Part shown: piece by piece, positions 7,823-15,822 of the stretch
How the letters are laid out: each line of letters opens with the position of its first letter
Numbering within the stretch: the first letter of the stretch is position 1
From: Streptomyces rhizosphaerihabitans
GTDB taxonomy: Bacteria > Actinomycetota > Actinomycetes > Streptomycetales > Streptomycetaceae
Length of the DNA stretch: 37,042 nt
Direction: 5' to 3'
NCBI RefSeq assembly: GCF_025399795.1
Contig: NZ_JAODTZ010000070.1
Span: 1-37,042 of the forward strand
Notes under the pieces: model-generated
What the model saw: only the letters and a program-made list of their open reading frames with translations
What the model was told of the DNA's origin: nothing
Database searches by the model: none
Position numbers and translations under genes: made by a program

Positions 7823-7882
7823 ATGGGGATGGCCAGCCGCTTGAACTGCGGGTACGCGGTCCGCTCGATCAAGGTCAAGATC
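7823..7882 (-). pseudogene. Tn3-family transposase, tiny N-terminal scrap
   Basis: On the minus strand the residues TLIERTAYPQFKRL resemble the opening of DUF4158-containing Tn3-type transposases of actinobacteria. Only about 20 residues are recognisable before the sequence diverges. It may mark an old Tn3 end next to the ISAs1 remnant. Confidence 0.35.
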
Positions 7883-7909
7883 CCCACCCGGCCCAGGGGC
7901 GATGCGTTC

Positions 7910-8365
7910 TCAGGCTGTGAGCCGGAGCATGGCGGCCACGTGCTGGGGGCGTGACCGGTAGTGATCGGCTGCGGCGGCGATGTTGGTCCAGCCTGCTTGG
8001 CGCATGAGTCCGATGGCAAGGTTGCGCAGGGTGGCCATGGCGCGGGGTGTGGCGCCGGTGCGTATTCGTGAGGCGTCCTCGTCGTAGGTGACGTCTCGGA
8101 TGTGGTGCAAGGCCTCAACCGACCAGTGGTTCTGCGCGAGTTCGGCGAGTTGTGCCGGGCTGGCCCGTTCGGGCGGGAGACTGGTAATCGCGTAGACGGT
8201 CTTCGTCTCGACCTTGCCGGTCTTGTGGTGGGTGCGGCGGCGCTTGATCTGCATGGCCTGGACAGCGTGCGGGAAGAGCAGGCCGGGACGGACGGTGCAG
8301 ACCTTCAGACGGCGGATCTCACGGCGGCCGTGCCCGGCCCCCGGCGGTGCGGGCCTGCAGTGCCC
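7910..8365 (-). pseudogene. ISAs1-family transposase, C-terminal remnant
   Basis: The minus-strand frame gives the end of an ISAs1-type transposase: GHGRREIRRLKVCTV, VYAITSLPPERASPAQLAEL, NHWSVEALHHIRDVTYDEDA (catalytic Glu in SVEALHHIRD), and ATLRNLAIGLMRQAGWTNIA. The catalytic Asp residues and the whole N-terminal half are missing; coherent homology stops near 8365. It directly adjoins the upstream region of the araC-type gene and probably removed whatever gene once lay there. Confidence 0.8.
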
Positions 8366-8416
8366 CTCGATCGCTGCCATGCGGGCCGTCTGCAGGAAGA
8401 TTGGACAGCGCCCACA

Positions 8417-8452
8417 TGAACCACGGCGACGTCCGTACGGAACACGAGCACC
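8417..8452 (+). promoter_or_regulatory. 36-bp motif, copy 1 (upstream of the AraC gene)
   Basis: The block from TGAACCACGGCGACGTCCGT onward matches 11982-12017 at 31 of 36 positions. It lies 36 bp before the chosen AraC start. The shared core CGACGTCCGTnCGGAAC suggests a binding site or promoter element kept in two otherwise different places. Confidence 0.55.
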
Positions 8453-8487
8453 GTGTTGAAGCAATGAATGTGAGGGATCGGACAGTG

Positions 8488-9522
8488 ATGAACAGTACTG
8501 GAGCGGAGGCCGACGGCACGCGCGGGGTGTTATCAGTGGACTCGACCGCCCCTGGCGCCGCACCGCGGGGACTCGACGCCTTCCGGCGCGGGTGGGAGAC
8601 GCAGATCGGCGACGATGTCTTCCAACTGCCAGCCTTCAGCACGGACACGATCGGTGACTTCCGGGTCAAGGGCCACGTGGCCAAGGTGCAGGGCGCGGCG
8701 ATCGCCGATCTTCACGCCGCGTCGGCAACCCGGACCGCGGACGTCCCGGGCGGCGATCAGGATCTGGTGGCGATGTACGTAGTGCAGCGCGGCGCGTGGA
8801 CTCTGGGCGGCCCGCCGGGTTGCGGCGAGCAGACCGTATCGGCCGGGCAGTTCCTCGTCCGGCACGTCGGTCGCCTGTCGGCCTTCGAGACGTCGGCGCA
8901 CCTCACGGCGAAGTTCTTCGTCCTGCCCCCCGGCGAGCTCAAACCCCTGCTCGGGAACCGGGTCATCACCGGGCCGGCGGACTCGGCCGAGATACGCCTG
9001 CTGACGGCCCTCACGGACATGATCCACATAACTGTGGCCGACCTCGGCCCGGCCGGTGTGGAAGCCGCCCACGCCGCCCTGATCGAGCTGGCCAAGGCGG
9101 TGACGAAGGGCCGGTTCGACGACGTAGAACCCCGGCTGGCTCCCGCGCTCACCCAGGCAGCTAAGGACCTCGCGGACCGCCGGCTCGCTGATCCCGAACT
9201 TTCTCCTGCGATGCTTGCGCGTGAACTCAACGTCTCCGTCCGTACGCTGCACCGGGCATTCGCCGCGGTGGGAGAGCAGGTGGCCACCTACATCCGCCAC
9301 CGGCGACTGCAAGAGGCCCGGCTCGCCCTCACCGAGCCGTCAGGTCGCCTGAGTATCTCAGAACTCGCCGCACACTGGCAGTTCGCGGACAGCAGCCACT
9401 TCACCCGGACCTTCAAGAAGCACTACGGTCAGACTCCCACCGAGTACGCCCGCTCGACCGGAGCAGCCTCGCTCTCGCCGAACCGGCACCCGCCGGGCCA
9501 CGGGCCGGCCGAAAGCGCGTGA
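8488..9522 (+). CDS. AraC-family transcriptional regulator
   Basis: The frame encodes 344 residues from the ATG at 8488 (MNSTGAEADGTRGV), with GGATCGGA just upstream; an in-frame ATG at 8464 is an alternative. The N-terminal 190 residues form an AraC-binding-like cupin domain (LDAFRRGWETQIGDDVFQL, QDLVAMYVVQRGAWTLGG). The C-terminal double HTH is complete: LSPAMLARELNVSVRTLHRA and LSISELAAHWQFADSSHFTR with TFKKHYGQTPTEYARS. It should bind DNA and respond to a small ligand. Its original partner gene is not adjacent: an ISAs1 remnant lies upstream and an IS5 remnant downstream. Confidence 0.88.
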   Translation: MNSTGAEADGTRGVLSVDSTAPGAAPRGLDAFRRGWETQIGDDVFQLPAFSTDTIGDFRVKGHVAKVQGAAIADLHAASATRTADVPGGDQDLVAMYVVQRGAWTLGGPPGCGEQTVSAGQFLVRHVGRLSAFETSAHLTAKFFVLPPGELKPLLGNRVITGPADSAEIRLLTALTDMIHITVADLGPAGVEAAHAALIELAKAVTKGRFDDVEPRLAPALTQAAKDLADRRLADPELSPAMLARELNVSVRTLHRAFAAVGEQVATYIRHRRLQEARLALTEPSGRLSISELAAHWQFADSSHFTRTFKKHYGQTPTEYARSTGAASLSPNRHPPGHGPAESA

Positions 9523-9559
9523 CCAAAGGTACGACCGCAGTTCAGCGGAGGCAGGGCGG

Positions 9560-9945
9560 CGCTGTGGGCAGCCTGGGCATTTGACCGCGGCGGGATGTTG
9601 TCGATGAGGGCGCGGGTCTGGGTGACCTCGCCGGCGCTGCCCGCGGGGCCCTCGGTCGTTTCAGGACCTCGGCGGTTCCCGGCGAGCTGAGAGGTGATCC
9701 ACCGCCCCGTGACTCACCATTGGGTGGTGTTTGCTGGCCGCCTTCCGCTTGCCGACCGACGACGGACCGGCGTCAGCTCCCCCGCTTTCGCGCGTATGTG
9801 GCAGCCGTCCACACAGGGCTTGGACTCGTCGAGCTCGCCGGCCGCCTTGAGTTCGGCGAGCAGGATGCCGGCAGCTGGTCGAAGACTCCGGCCAGCTGCC
9901 GGCGATCCAGGCGTCGGGGATGAGCGCGTTGTGGAAGCGCCGTGG
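9560..9945 (-). pseudogene. IS5-family transposase, heavily decayed remnant
   Basis: No frame is open through this stretch, but on the minus strand pieces of an IS5-type transposase occur in different frames: LAELKAAGELDESKPCVDGC and HIRAKAG (first catalytic Asp in CVDG), then VTQTRALIDNIPP further on. At least two frameshifts separate the blocks. It fills the gap between the AraC and GMC genes. Confidence 0.6.
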
Positions 9946-9959
9946 GCGCTGAAGAAGGC

Positions 9960-11468
9960 TCAGTCGATCAGTTCGGTGGCCCGTTCGGCGATGGCGTAGA
10001 CGGTCGCGTTGGTGTTGGCCGAGGGGATGGACGGCATCACCGAGGCATCGGCGACCCGCAGTCCGGCTATTCCGTGCACGCGAAGGTTCGCAGGATCGAC
10101 GACGGCATCGGCGTCGGTTCCCATGCGGCAGGTGCCGGTGAAGTGGAAGTAGGGGCCGGTGGCCTTGCGGATGAACTCGTCCACGGATTCGCCGCTCGTC
10201 CCGGAGCCCGGCACCGCTTCCTGCTTGCGCCAGTCGGCGAACGCGTCGGCCTCCCCGATGCGGCGTGCCAGGGCCAGGCCCTTGCGCATGATCTCCAGGT
10301 CACGGTCGTCGCTCAGGTAGCCGGGGTCGACGACGGGAGCGCTGCCGGGATCGGCGTCCGCCAGGCGCACGGTGCCGCTGCTGTGCGGAGCCATCGCGGA
10401 GAAAGCGACGGAGTAGCCGTTGGCCGGCGGCTGGCCCCATGCCGACGGGAGCGGTGCGGCGACGATGTAGACCTGAAGGTCCGGCCGGGCCGCGGCGGGG
10501 TCGCTGTACAGGAGGCCCATCATTTCGGCCGGCGGGTTGGCAGGAACGAACGGTACGGGCTGGATGGCCTCGTACACCACGCCCGCCATCGGATGGTCCT
10601 GCAGATGCGAGCCCACTCCCGGCAGGTCGGCGACGACGTCGATACCGTGTTCCTCAAGGTGTTGTGCCGGACCGATCCCTGACAGCATCAGGAGGTGTGC
10701 GGAACCGATGGCTCCCGCGGTCAGTACCACCTCGGCGCTGTCGACGGACAGGCGCTCCCCACCGATGGTGTACTCGACGCCGGTGCAGCGGCCCGCGGTG
10801 GTGCGCAGCCGCTGCACGGTCGCGTCCGTGACGACGTCCAGGTTCGGCCGGTCGAGGAACGGACGGATGTAGGCGTCGGCCGCGCTCTGGCGGGCGCCGC
10901 CGGGCAGATTCATGTCACTCCACCCGAACCCGGTCTCCAGTCCGCTGCCGATGTCATCGGCGCGTGCGAACCCGGCCTCCACCGCGGCGTCGACGCCCGC
11001 CGTGGCCAGGGGATGGGGTTCCGGAACCGGGGCGACCGCGACCGGCCCGTCCGTGCCCCGCACGGAGGCATTACGGCTGCGAGTGCTCTCGCTGCGGCGG
11101 AAATAGGGCAGCAGATCGTCGAAACCCCAGCCTGGAGCACCGAGGCCGGGCCATTCGTCGTAACCGGAGCGGTGCCCCCGCAGGTGGTAGAGGCCGTTGA
11201 TGCTCGACGATCCGCCGAGCGCCTTGCCGCGCAGCACGTCAGCGGCCCTGCCTGTACCGGCCTGCACGGTCGAGGCGCCCAGCCAGAGGGATGACGGGTC
11301 AAACCCCAGGAAACCCCAAGGAGATGCCATCGTCTCGGTTGCGTCCCGGGCTCCGGCCTCCAGCAGCAACACCCGCACGCCGGGGCGTTCCGAAAGCCGG
11401 GAGGCAATCACGCATCCCGCTGTCCCCGCTCCCACCACGACATAGTCATAAGGACTCTTGCCCATCAT
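9960..11468 (-). CDS. GMC-family FAD-dependent oxidoreductase
   Basis: The gene encodes 502 residues from the ATG at 11468; GCGGAGA precedes it, while the upstream GTG at 11483 lacks such a site. The N-terminal FAD-binding fold reads YDYVVVGAGTAGCVIASRLS with LLLEAGARD, followed by the GMC signature region RGKALGGSSSINGLYHLRG. VVLTAGAIGSAHLLMLSGIG matches the second GMC signature and the C-terminus has FHFTGTCRMG and PSANTNATVYAIAERA, where the catalytic His/Asn pair normally lies. Enzymes of this family oxidise choline or other alcohols, or cleave alkoxy bonds, in the cytoplasm; the substrate is not predictable. It stands alone, with an IS5 remnant downstream and an 11-bp inverted repeat in its upstream region. 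Confidence 0.9.
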   Translation of the reverse strand: MMGKSPYDYVVVGAGTAGCVIASRLSERPGVRVLLLEAGARDATETMASPWGFLGFDPSSLWLGASTVQAGTGRAADVLRGKALGGSSSINGLYHLRGHRSGYDEWPGLGAPGWGFDDLLPYFRRSESTRSRNASVRGTDGPVAVAPVPEPHPLATAGVDAAVEAGFARADDIGSGLETGFGWSDMNLPGGARQSAADAYIRPFLDRPNLDVVTDATVQRLRTTAGRCTGVEYTIGGERLSVDSAEVVLTAGAIGSAHLLMLSGIGPAQHLEEHGIDVVADLPGVGSHLQDHPMAGVVYEAIQPVPFVPANPPAEMMGLLYSDPAAARPDLQVYIVAAPLPSAWGQPPANGYSVAFSAMAPHSSGTVRLADADPGSAPVVDPGYLSDDRDLEIMRKGLALARRIGEADAFADWRKQEAVPGSGTSGESVDEFIRKATGPYFHFTGTCRMGTDADAVVDPANLRVHGIAGLRVADASVMPSIPSANTNATVYAIAERATELID

Positions 11469-11514
11469 GTCTCCGCTTTCCACGGCAGCCTTGTCCGACC
11501 ACCGGATTTCAGAA

Positions 11515-11545
11515 AATCAGCTCCTCGACGATCAAGGAGCTGATT
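11515..11545. promoter_or_regulatory. 11-bp inverted repeat upstream of the GMC gene
   Basis: AATCAGCTCCT at 11515-11525 is matched exactly in inverse orientation by AGGAGCTGATT at 11535-11545, with a 9-nt spacer. It lies 47 bp before the GMC start in a locally AT-richer stretch, a good place for an operator; it could also be the terminator of a lost gene. Confidence 0.55.
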
Positions 11546-11556
11546 ATGCTTATGTA

Positions 11557-11981
11557 CTAAAGGGGTCTAAAAGTGAGGATGGTTGTCTTCGCGTCAGCCC
11601 TGTGGGTCACCCAGCCGCGTCCGGGCTCGGCGCGCAGAAGGCGTGGAACCGGCTGATCAGCAGCGAGCGGGCTCCAGTGGAACACGGCTGTCCGGATGGA
11701 GGCCCGCCACGCGCCCCTGCTGGTGTGGGCGTTGCTGGTGGTGACGGACACCGAGGTGACCCGATGGCAAACGATCACCTTGATCCGGCGGGCTTGCGAT
11801 CCGCACACTGCCGATCACCCCGTCGGGGATGTCCATGTCGGCGCCGGTACCTGCGATGACGGCCACGCGGCCGGAATTCTCTTGGTTCACGAGTTTCTCG
11901 TCTTTGGTGTGTATCCGTCCAGGAACAGCCTGGGTGTTCCCTCTGCCGTCGAAGCTTAGGAAAACCGACACAGCACGCACT
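11557..11981. other. Non-coding or degraded stretch with a possible oxidoreductase start
   Basis: No frame here is convincing. On the minus strand a GTG at 11890 opens VNQENSGRVAVIAGTGADMD, which loosely resembles the first strand and glycine loop of a Rossmann-fold (SDR-like) protein but loses similarity at once. A second minus frame (11557-11808) has no recognisable motif. The stretch is best seen as debris next to the second 36-bp motif. Confidence 0.3.
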
Positions 11982-12017
11982 TGAACCACCGCGACGTCCG
12001 TTCGGAACCTGAGCGCC
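11982..12017 (+). promoter_or_regulatory. 36-bp motif, copy 2
   Basis: The block from TGAACCACCGCGACGTCCGT onward matches 8417-8452 at 31 of 36 positions. Here it sits between the possible oxidoreductase start on the left (minus strand) and an unrelated gene scrap on the right, with no AraC gene following. Confidence 0.55.
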
Positions 12018-12038
12018 ATAAGACAACGTTGGAGCACA

Positions 12039-12158
12039 AGCTTCGGTTCGTTCACGGGCGGGCAGGGTGGCGAGACAGGCGGCGTCACACAGCACGACGG
12101 CAGGCTGCTCGTACGCGCCGACCAAGTTCTTGCCCTGCCACAGGTGACGGCCCCTTCC
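12039..12158 (-). pseudogene. 3-dehydroquinate-synthase-like fragment
   Basis: About 40 residues on the minus strand read WQGKNLVGAYEQPAVVLCD and ACLATLPARERTEA. This closely follows the conserved P-x-G-K-N-L-V-G-x-F/Y-x-Q-P segment of the AroB / 2-deoxy-scyllo-inosose-synthase / sugar-cyclase family. Nothing else of the enzyme (NAD site, zinc ligands) is nearby. It might come from a primary-metabolism or aminocyclitol biosynthesis gene. Confidence 0.5.
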
Positions 12159-12218
12159 CACCGACGGCCGCGTCAACCTGGGCCGGCAGCGAGGACGGCA
12201 GGTGGACCACCAAGACGC

Positions 12219-12425
12219 TCACTGGTGACAGAGCGCGGCAGGGAGCCCCGCACGGGCGGCGCCCGTAGCGTCGCCGCAAGCCCAGTCGTCGGCAGTACAA
12301 GGCCAAACCTGACGCCCCATCGGAACGATGCCAAGCAGGCGCCGCATCTCCGCCTCGGCCTCCTCGTCCGAGGGCCCGAGGCGATCGGCCTGTTCGTGAT
12401 CAAAGGTTTCGAGATCCCTGATCAT
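12219..12425 (-). CDS. Small hypothetical ORF
   Basis: The 68-residue frame starts MIRDLETFDHEQADRLGPSD and continues EEAEAEMRRLLGIVPMGRQV, whose acidic, helix-rich make-up looks like real protein. The last 25 residues look like low-complexity read-through. I do not recognise a family. It could be the N-terminus of a truncated gene. Confidence 0.3.
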   Translation of the reverse strand: MIRDLETFDHEQADRLGPSDEEAEAEMRRLLGIVPMGRQVWPCTADDWACGDATGAARAGLPAALCHQ

Positions 12426-12618
12426 CAGGGGTCGCGCCTCTCGTTGCCGAACCGACCACGGCGGCGCGTACGCAGGCGATCAGCTCATCTCGCCGACTGA
12501 GACGTCATCCGCTTTCCGAACGTGACCGTTTGGTTCTGGCCGGGTGGGCATGAACTCCGCTCGTCGGCGGGAGAGATGGGCGTGGTTCCTCCGTTCGTTT
12601 CGCTGGTGGAGGTGGCTG

Positions 12619-12708
12619 GTGCCGTCGGTGCTCGGTCTGTTGGAGGCCCGGGAGAAGGAGATCCGGGAAGAGGTCGCGGGGCTGTGGGAGGAGGCCGACC
12701 GGACGCCT
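12619..12708 (+). pseudogene. Coiled-coil protein fragment (IS-associated type)
   Basis: From the GTG at 12619 the frame reads VPSVLGLLEAREKEIREEVA and then LWEEADR before similarity to anything ends. The pattern (short start, then Glu/Arg-rich heptads) resembles the minus-strand frame at 18957-19230. Such small coiled-coil proteins often accompany transposons in Streptomyces; their role is unknown. Confidence 0.35.
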
Positions 12709-12718
12709 GCCCTTTGGC

Positions 12719-12870
12719 ACCGGAGCCTCCGACGCAGTCGCCTACCGCGTCATATCCGGCGAGCCCGACACCGCCGGCATGCCCGACGACCTTCTGGCCC
12801 TCGTGACGTCCGCGCTGGCAAAAGCACCCGACGACCGTCCCTCCGCCGCAACAGCCGCCGGGACCGGTCC
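12719..12870 (+). pseudogene. Ser/Thr protein kinase, fragment of the catalytic-domain end
   Basis: The frame gives GASDAVAYRVISGEPDTAGM and PDDLLALVTSALAKAPDDRP. This matches the last subdomains of bacterial Hanks-type kinases (subdomain XI, L-x-x-x-L-A-K-x-P-x-x-R-P). All catalytic subdomains are missing. It is a scrap between the coiled-coil fragment and the recombinase remnant. Confidence 0.55.
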
Positions 12871-12879
12871 GCACCGCCA

Positions 12880-14213
12880 CAACGGCCCGGTTCGAGCGAG
12901 CCATTCGCGCCCACCTGACCGCAGGACTGCCGCTCGAGCAGGAGGAGGAACGGGCGGTGCGCTCCAAGCTCATCCACGACTGGGACCGCGCGGATCCGCT
13001 GCTGCAGGTCAGCTTCGCTGTGCTTGCTTTTGAGGGGGCGTGCGTACACGCAGCGAAAAACCCTTCCGGCCGGGCCCCGGCTTCCTGCGAGATCCGCGCA
13101 CAGCCGCCGTGCGCCCCCTGCTCGAACAGGCCATCGCACAGGACGGGCTGGCGCGGCTGCTCGGCCACATCCGCACCGCCTGCATCCTCACAATTTCCGC
13201 GCTGAGCAGCATGCGGACCAGCGAGCTGATCGAACTCCCCCTCGACTGCCAGCTCGCGCCCCGCTCCTACAGCCCGGACCGGGTGCGGCACCGCCTCAAG
13301 AGCAAGGTCATCAAGAGCCGCGGTCACGGCGGGAGTTGGGACGAGTGGGTCGTGGTCCCCGAGGCATACGAGGCCGCCGACATCGCCCGCAAGCTCGCCG
13401 ACCCCGGCGCCGCACACCTCTTCCCCGCCCATCTCGACCTATGCCGCCGCTACCGGGACCTGCGGGAGTGGATCAACAGCGACGAGGGACAGCGCCTGGG
13501 CCTGCCGCACCTGCCCGACGACGCCATCACACCCCGCGTCCTGCGCCGCACTCTGGCCGTCGAACTCGCCCGGCGGCCTGTTCGCGGCGAAGCTGCAGCT
13601 CAAGCACCTGTCTGTCACCACCACCGAGGGATATGCGAACCGTCCCGGCGGAGCACAGGCCATCTTCCTGGCCGAGATCGGCAAGGAGGAAGAGTCCCGC
13701 AACCAGACCCTGACACTGCAGGCATTCCGCGACTACCAGGCCGGCCGTCGCCCCTCCGGGCCCGGTGTCCAAAACCTGCTGGCGTTCTTCGCCAGCGTCG
13801 AGCGCCAGCTGGAGGAGCTGGACGTGACGGCTCCGACGGTGAAACGAAGCGACCAGGAACTGATCAGCCTGCTGGCCATCCGGGCCGGCGCCCCGCACCT
13901 GGGGCTGGCGAACTACTGCTGGTTCCTCGATCCCGGCAAAGCACTGTGCCTCAAGCCCGCCCGCAGCTCCGACCGCAGCCGGCCACTGGTCGGGATGTGC
14001 GACTCGGCCCGCTGCCAGCAGGCTACCCACCACTCCTGCCACCGCGTCGTGTGGGCGACATCCGCCGCCACCAGCCGAGCCTTCATCAGCAAGATCGGAC
14101 GCGGGCAGAAGACCGAGCGAGCACGACTCACGGCCGAAGCCGAACGCGCCGAGCGCATCGTCGCCGCGATTGACGTCACAAATGACGGAGAAGCCCATGG
14201 GCCAGATCAGTAG
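12880..14213 (+). pseudogene. Tyrosine site-specific recombinase with C-terminal Cys cluster, frameshifted
   Basis: Three frames combine into one recombinase. RAHLTAGLPLEQEEERAVRS and DWDRADPLLQVSFAVLAFEG lie in the first; a shift near 13030 leads to RTACILTISALSSMRTSELI (catalytic Arg box) and PRVLRRTLAVELARRP; a second shift near 13575, apparently an 8-base loss, leads to LFAAKLQLKHLSVTTTEGYA with the nucleophilic Tyr. The C-terminus carries spaced Cys/His residues (NYCWF, ALCLK, MCDSARC, HHSCH), like the zinc-ribbon tail of Tn554-type TnpB recombinases. The stop at 14213 overlaps the start of the next gene, the layout of multi-gene integrase modules. It cannot make a full protein as written. 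Confidence 0.7.
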
Positions 14214-14700
14214 TGCCGAGCGCCAACGCAACGAGGAACCAATCCGCGCAGCTATGGGCCGACTCCTTTGCGGAGAACTCCCGCCCGGAGGCCGTTGCGA
14301 TCTCAAGACGCTGGCCGGGGAAGCGGGGGCCAACCACACCGGCTTCTATCCGAAGAAGGACCCCAACGGCACCGTGAGGGACGGCCCATACCAGCACCTC
14401 GCCGAAGAATTCGTACGCTGGCTGAAGGCGCTGCAGGAAGCGGGCACACTCCCTGACCCCCGAGACGCCCAGGTCGCCCGCTTGAAGGCCGAGAGCAACA
14501 CTCTCCGCGATCGTCTCGCCCGCCGGAGCGCGACGATCGAGGAGCTGACCTCGTTCAAGACCCTTGCGCTTTCCCGCATCGCCGCCCAGCAAGAGGAGAT
14601 CATCCGGCTGCGCAGCCCTCAGCCCAATCCCGATACGCCGCCCGTGGCCCGCCTTACGACCGTTCCCGGCGGCAGCCAGACCATCGGCTCCTGCAGCTGA
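14197..14700 (+). CDS. Recombinase-associated protein (DUF6262/TnpC-like role)
   Basis: The gene encodes 167 residues from the ATG at 14197, preceded by GGAG at 14187-14190 with 6-base spacing; it overlaps the end of the recombinase frame by 17 bp. The N-terminal half looks like a DNA-binding domain (AAMGRLLCGELPPGGRCDLK, LAGEAGANHTGFYPKKD) and residues about 90-145 form a coiled coil (ARLKAESNTLRDRLARRSAT, SRIAAQQEEIIRLRS). Size, layout and position match the third, accessory gene of Tn554-like recombinase modules, which helps choose the insertion site. It is intact although its partner is broken. Function is inferred from context, not from catalytic motifs. Confidence 0.6.
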   Translation: MGQISSAERQRNEEPIRAAMGRLLCGELPPGGRCDLKTLAGEAGANHTGFYPKKDPNGTVRDGPYQHLAEEFVRWLKALQEAGTLPDPRDAQVARLKAESNTLRDRLARRSATIEELTSFKTLALSRIAAQQEEIIRLRSPQPNPDTPPVARLTTVPGGSQTIGSCS

Positions 14701-14771
14701 GGCACATGCGAAGGTCAACTGCGCGGGGCGAAGGTCGTTTGGGGAGAGATCCGGAGGCGCAGCAGAGGGGG

Positions 14772-15722
14772 TCAGTCCCAGACCAGGTTGAGGGAGCGTT
14801 CGAAGTTGGCGTATCCGGCACGGGCGAAGGCTTTTGCCATGGGGACGTTGCCGAGGTCCGTGGATGCCCTGATCCGGTCGACGCCCTCGGCGGTCAGGAT
14901 GAGGGTGCCCTCGGCGAGGATCTCGTCGATGTAGCCGTTGCCGCGGTGGGCGGGCAGGACGCCGATGTACGCGATGATCGGGTGGTAGCTATTGCGGGCC
15001 GGGATCACGAAGCCCACCGGGCCGCCGCCGTCGGGCAGTTCAGCGATGCGCCACCATTCGTGCGGGCTCTTGAACCTGGCGAACTCTCCGTCGTAGTGCC
15101 GTTCCGCCGCCTCGCGCGAGGTCAGTCCGGATGCCAGGTCCGCCTGGCCGTGGGCGTCGAGGGTGCCCTCCATGACCGGGGTCATCAGGGCGAGGAGGTC
15201 CTCGCGGTCGGCAACCGGGCGGAAGACGAGACGCCCCTTGGACTCCGGGAGCAGGGACGACGGGGTCCATTGCAGCCGCAGCCGCTCGACCAGCAGCCGT
15301 GCGCCCGTGCTCTCCAGCAGGCGCGTGCGGGACTCGACCACCTCGCGGGCTGCGGGGTCCTCACGCCAGTCGGGCGGGACGAAACGACCGTACTCCGGCA
15401 GTTTGGCGCCCGCCGGGAAGACGGCCGCCGTCGCTGTCTTGAACAGTCGCCGGCCGATCTCGTCGCGGTCGGCTTCGGGCAGCGTGTCGTCGATGTCGAA
15501 GAAGTCGAACTGCAGCGGGATGTCACCGCCTGGGGTCGTCCACCAGGCGAGCCGGGCGAGGAGGCGGTCGCCGTCCAGGGCCACCCAGGTCCACTCGGGG
15601 CGGCGGCATCCGTTTGCGAAGTCGTCGGTCAGTTCGTGGTCCAGGACGTAGGAGAGCCGGCAGAAGAGTTCGATCTCCTCGGGGCCGGTCAGAGGCCGGT
15701 AACTCACCGATGTCGGTGTCAA
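14772..15722 (-). CDS. GNAT-family N-acetyltransferase, two-domain
   Basis: The product of 316 residues starts at a TTG at 15722 with AGGAG five bases upstream; an in-frame GTG five codons later is the alternative. The C-terminal GNAT domain has the acetyl-CoA motif A, IGVLPAHRGNGYIDEIL (Q/RxxGxG/A type), followed by RIRASTDLGNVPMAKAFARA and a final GYANFERSLNLVWD. The N-terminal half (EWTWVALDGDRLLARLAWW) looks like a degenerate GNAT domain, so this is the tandem-GNAT architecture. It lies about 100 bp downstream of the yciI-like gene and in the same direction as vat-vgb, so it may be the last gene of that operon. The acceptor substrate is unknown; drug or metabolite acetylation is possible given the neighbours. 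Confidence 0.85.
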   Translation of the reverse strand: MTPTSVSYRPLTGPEEIELFCRLSYVLDHELTDDFANGCRRPEWTWVALDGDRLLARLAWWTTPGGDIPLQFDFFDIDDTLPEADRDEIGRRLFKTATAAVFPAGAKLPEYGRFVPPDWREDPAAREVVESRTRLLESTGARLLVERLRLQWTPSSLLPESKGRLVFRPVADREDLLALMTPVMEGTLDAHGQADLASGLTSREAAERHYDGEFARFKSPHEWWRIAELPDGGGPVGFVIPARNSYHPIIAYIGVLPAHRGNGYIDEILAEGTLILTAEGVDRIRASTDLGNVPMAKAFARAGYANFERSLNLVWD

Positions 15723-15822
15723 GTCGACTCCTGTGAAGGGGTACAGCGCTCGGGACCCGGCAGGAGGTGCCGGTCAGGCGCGCCGGATGTCCGGGCAGAT
15801 GGCGGCGCGGGCCATCTGCCGA

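Noticed and set aside
12485..13432. Long minus-strand open frame
   Set aside because: It is antisense to the kinase and recombinase remnants, is low-complexity and shows no motif; typical of high-GC DNA.
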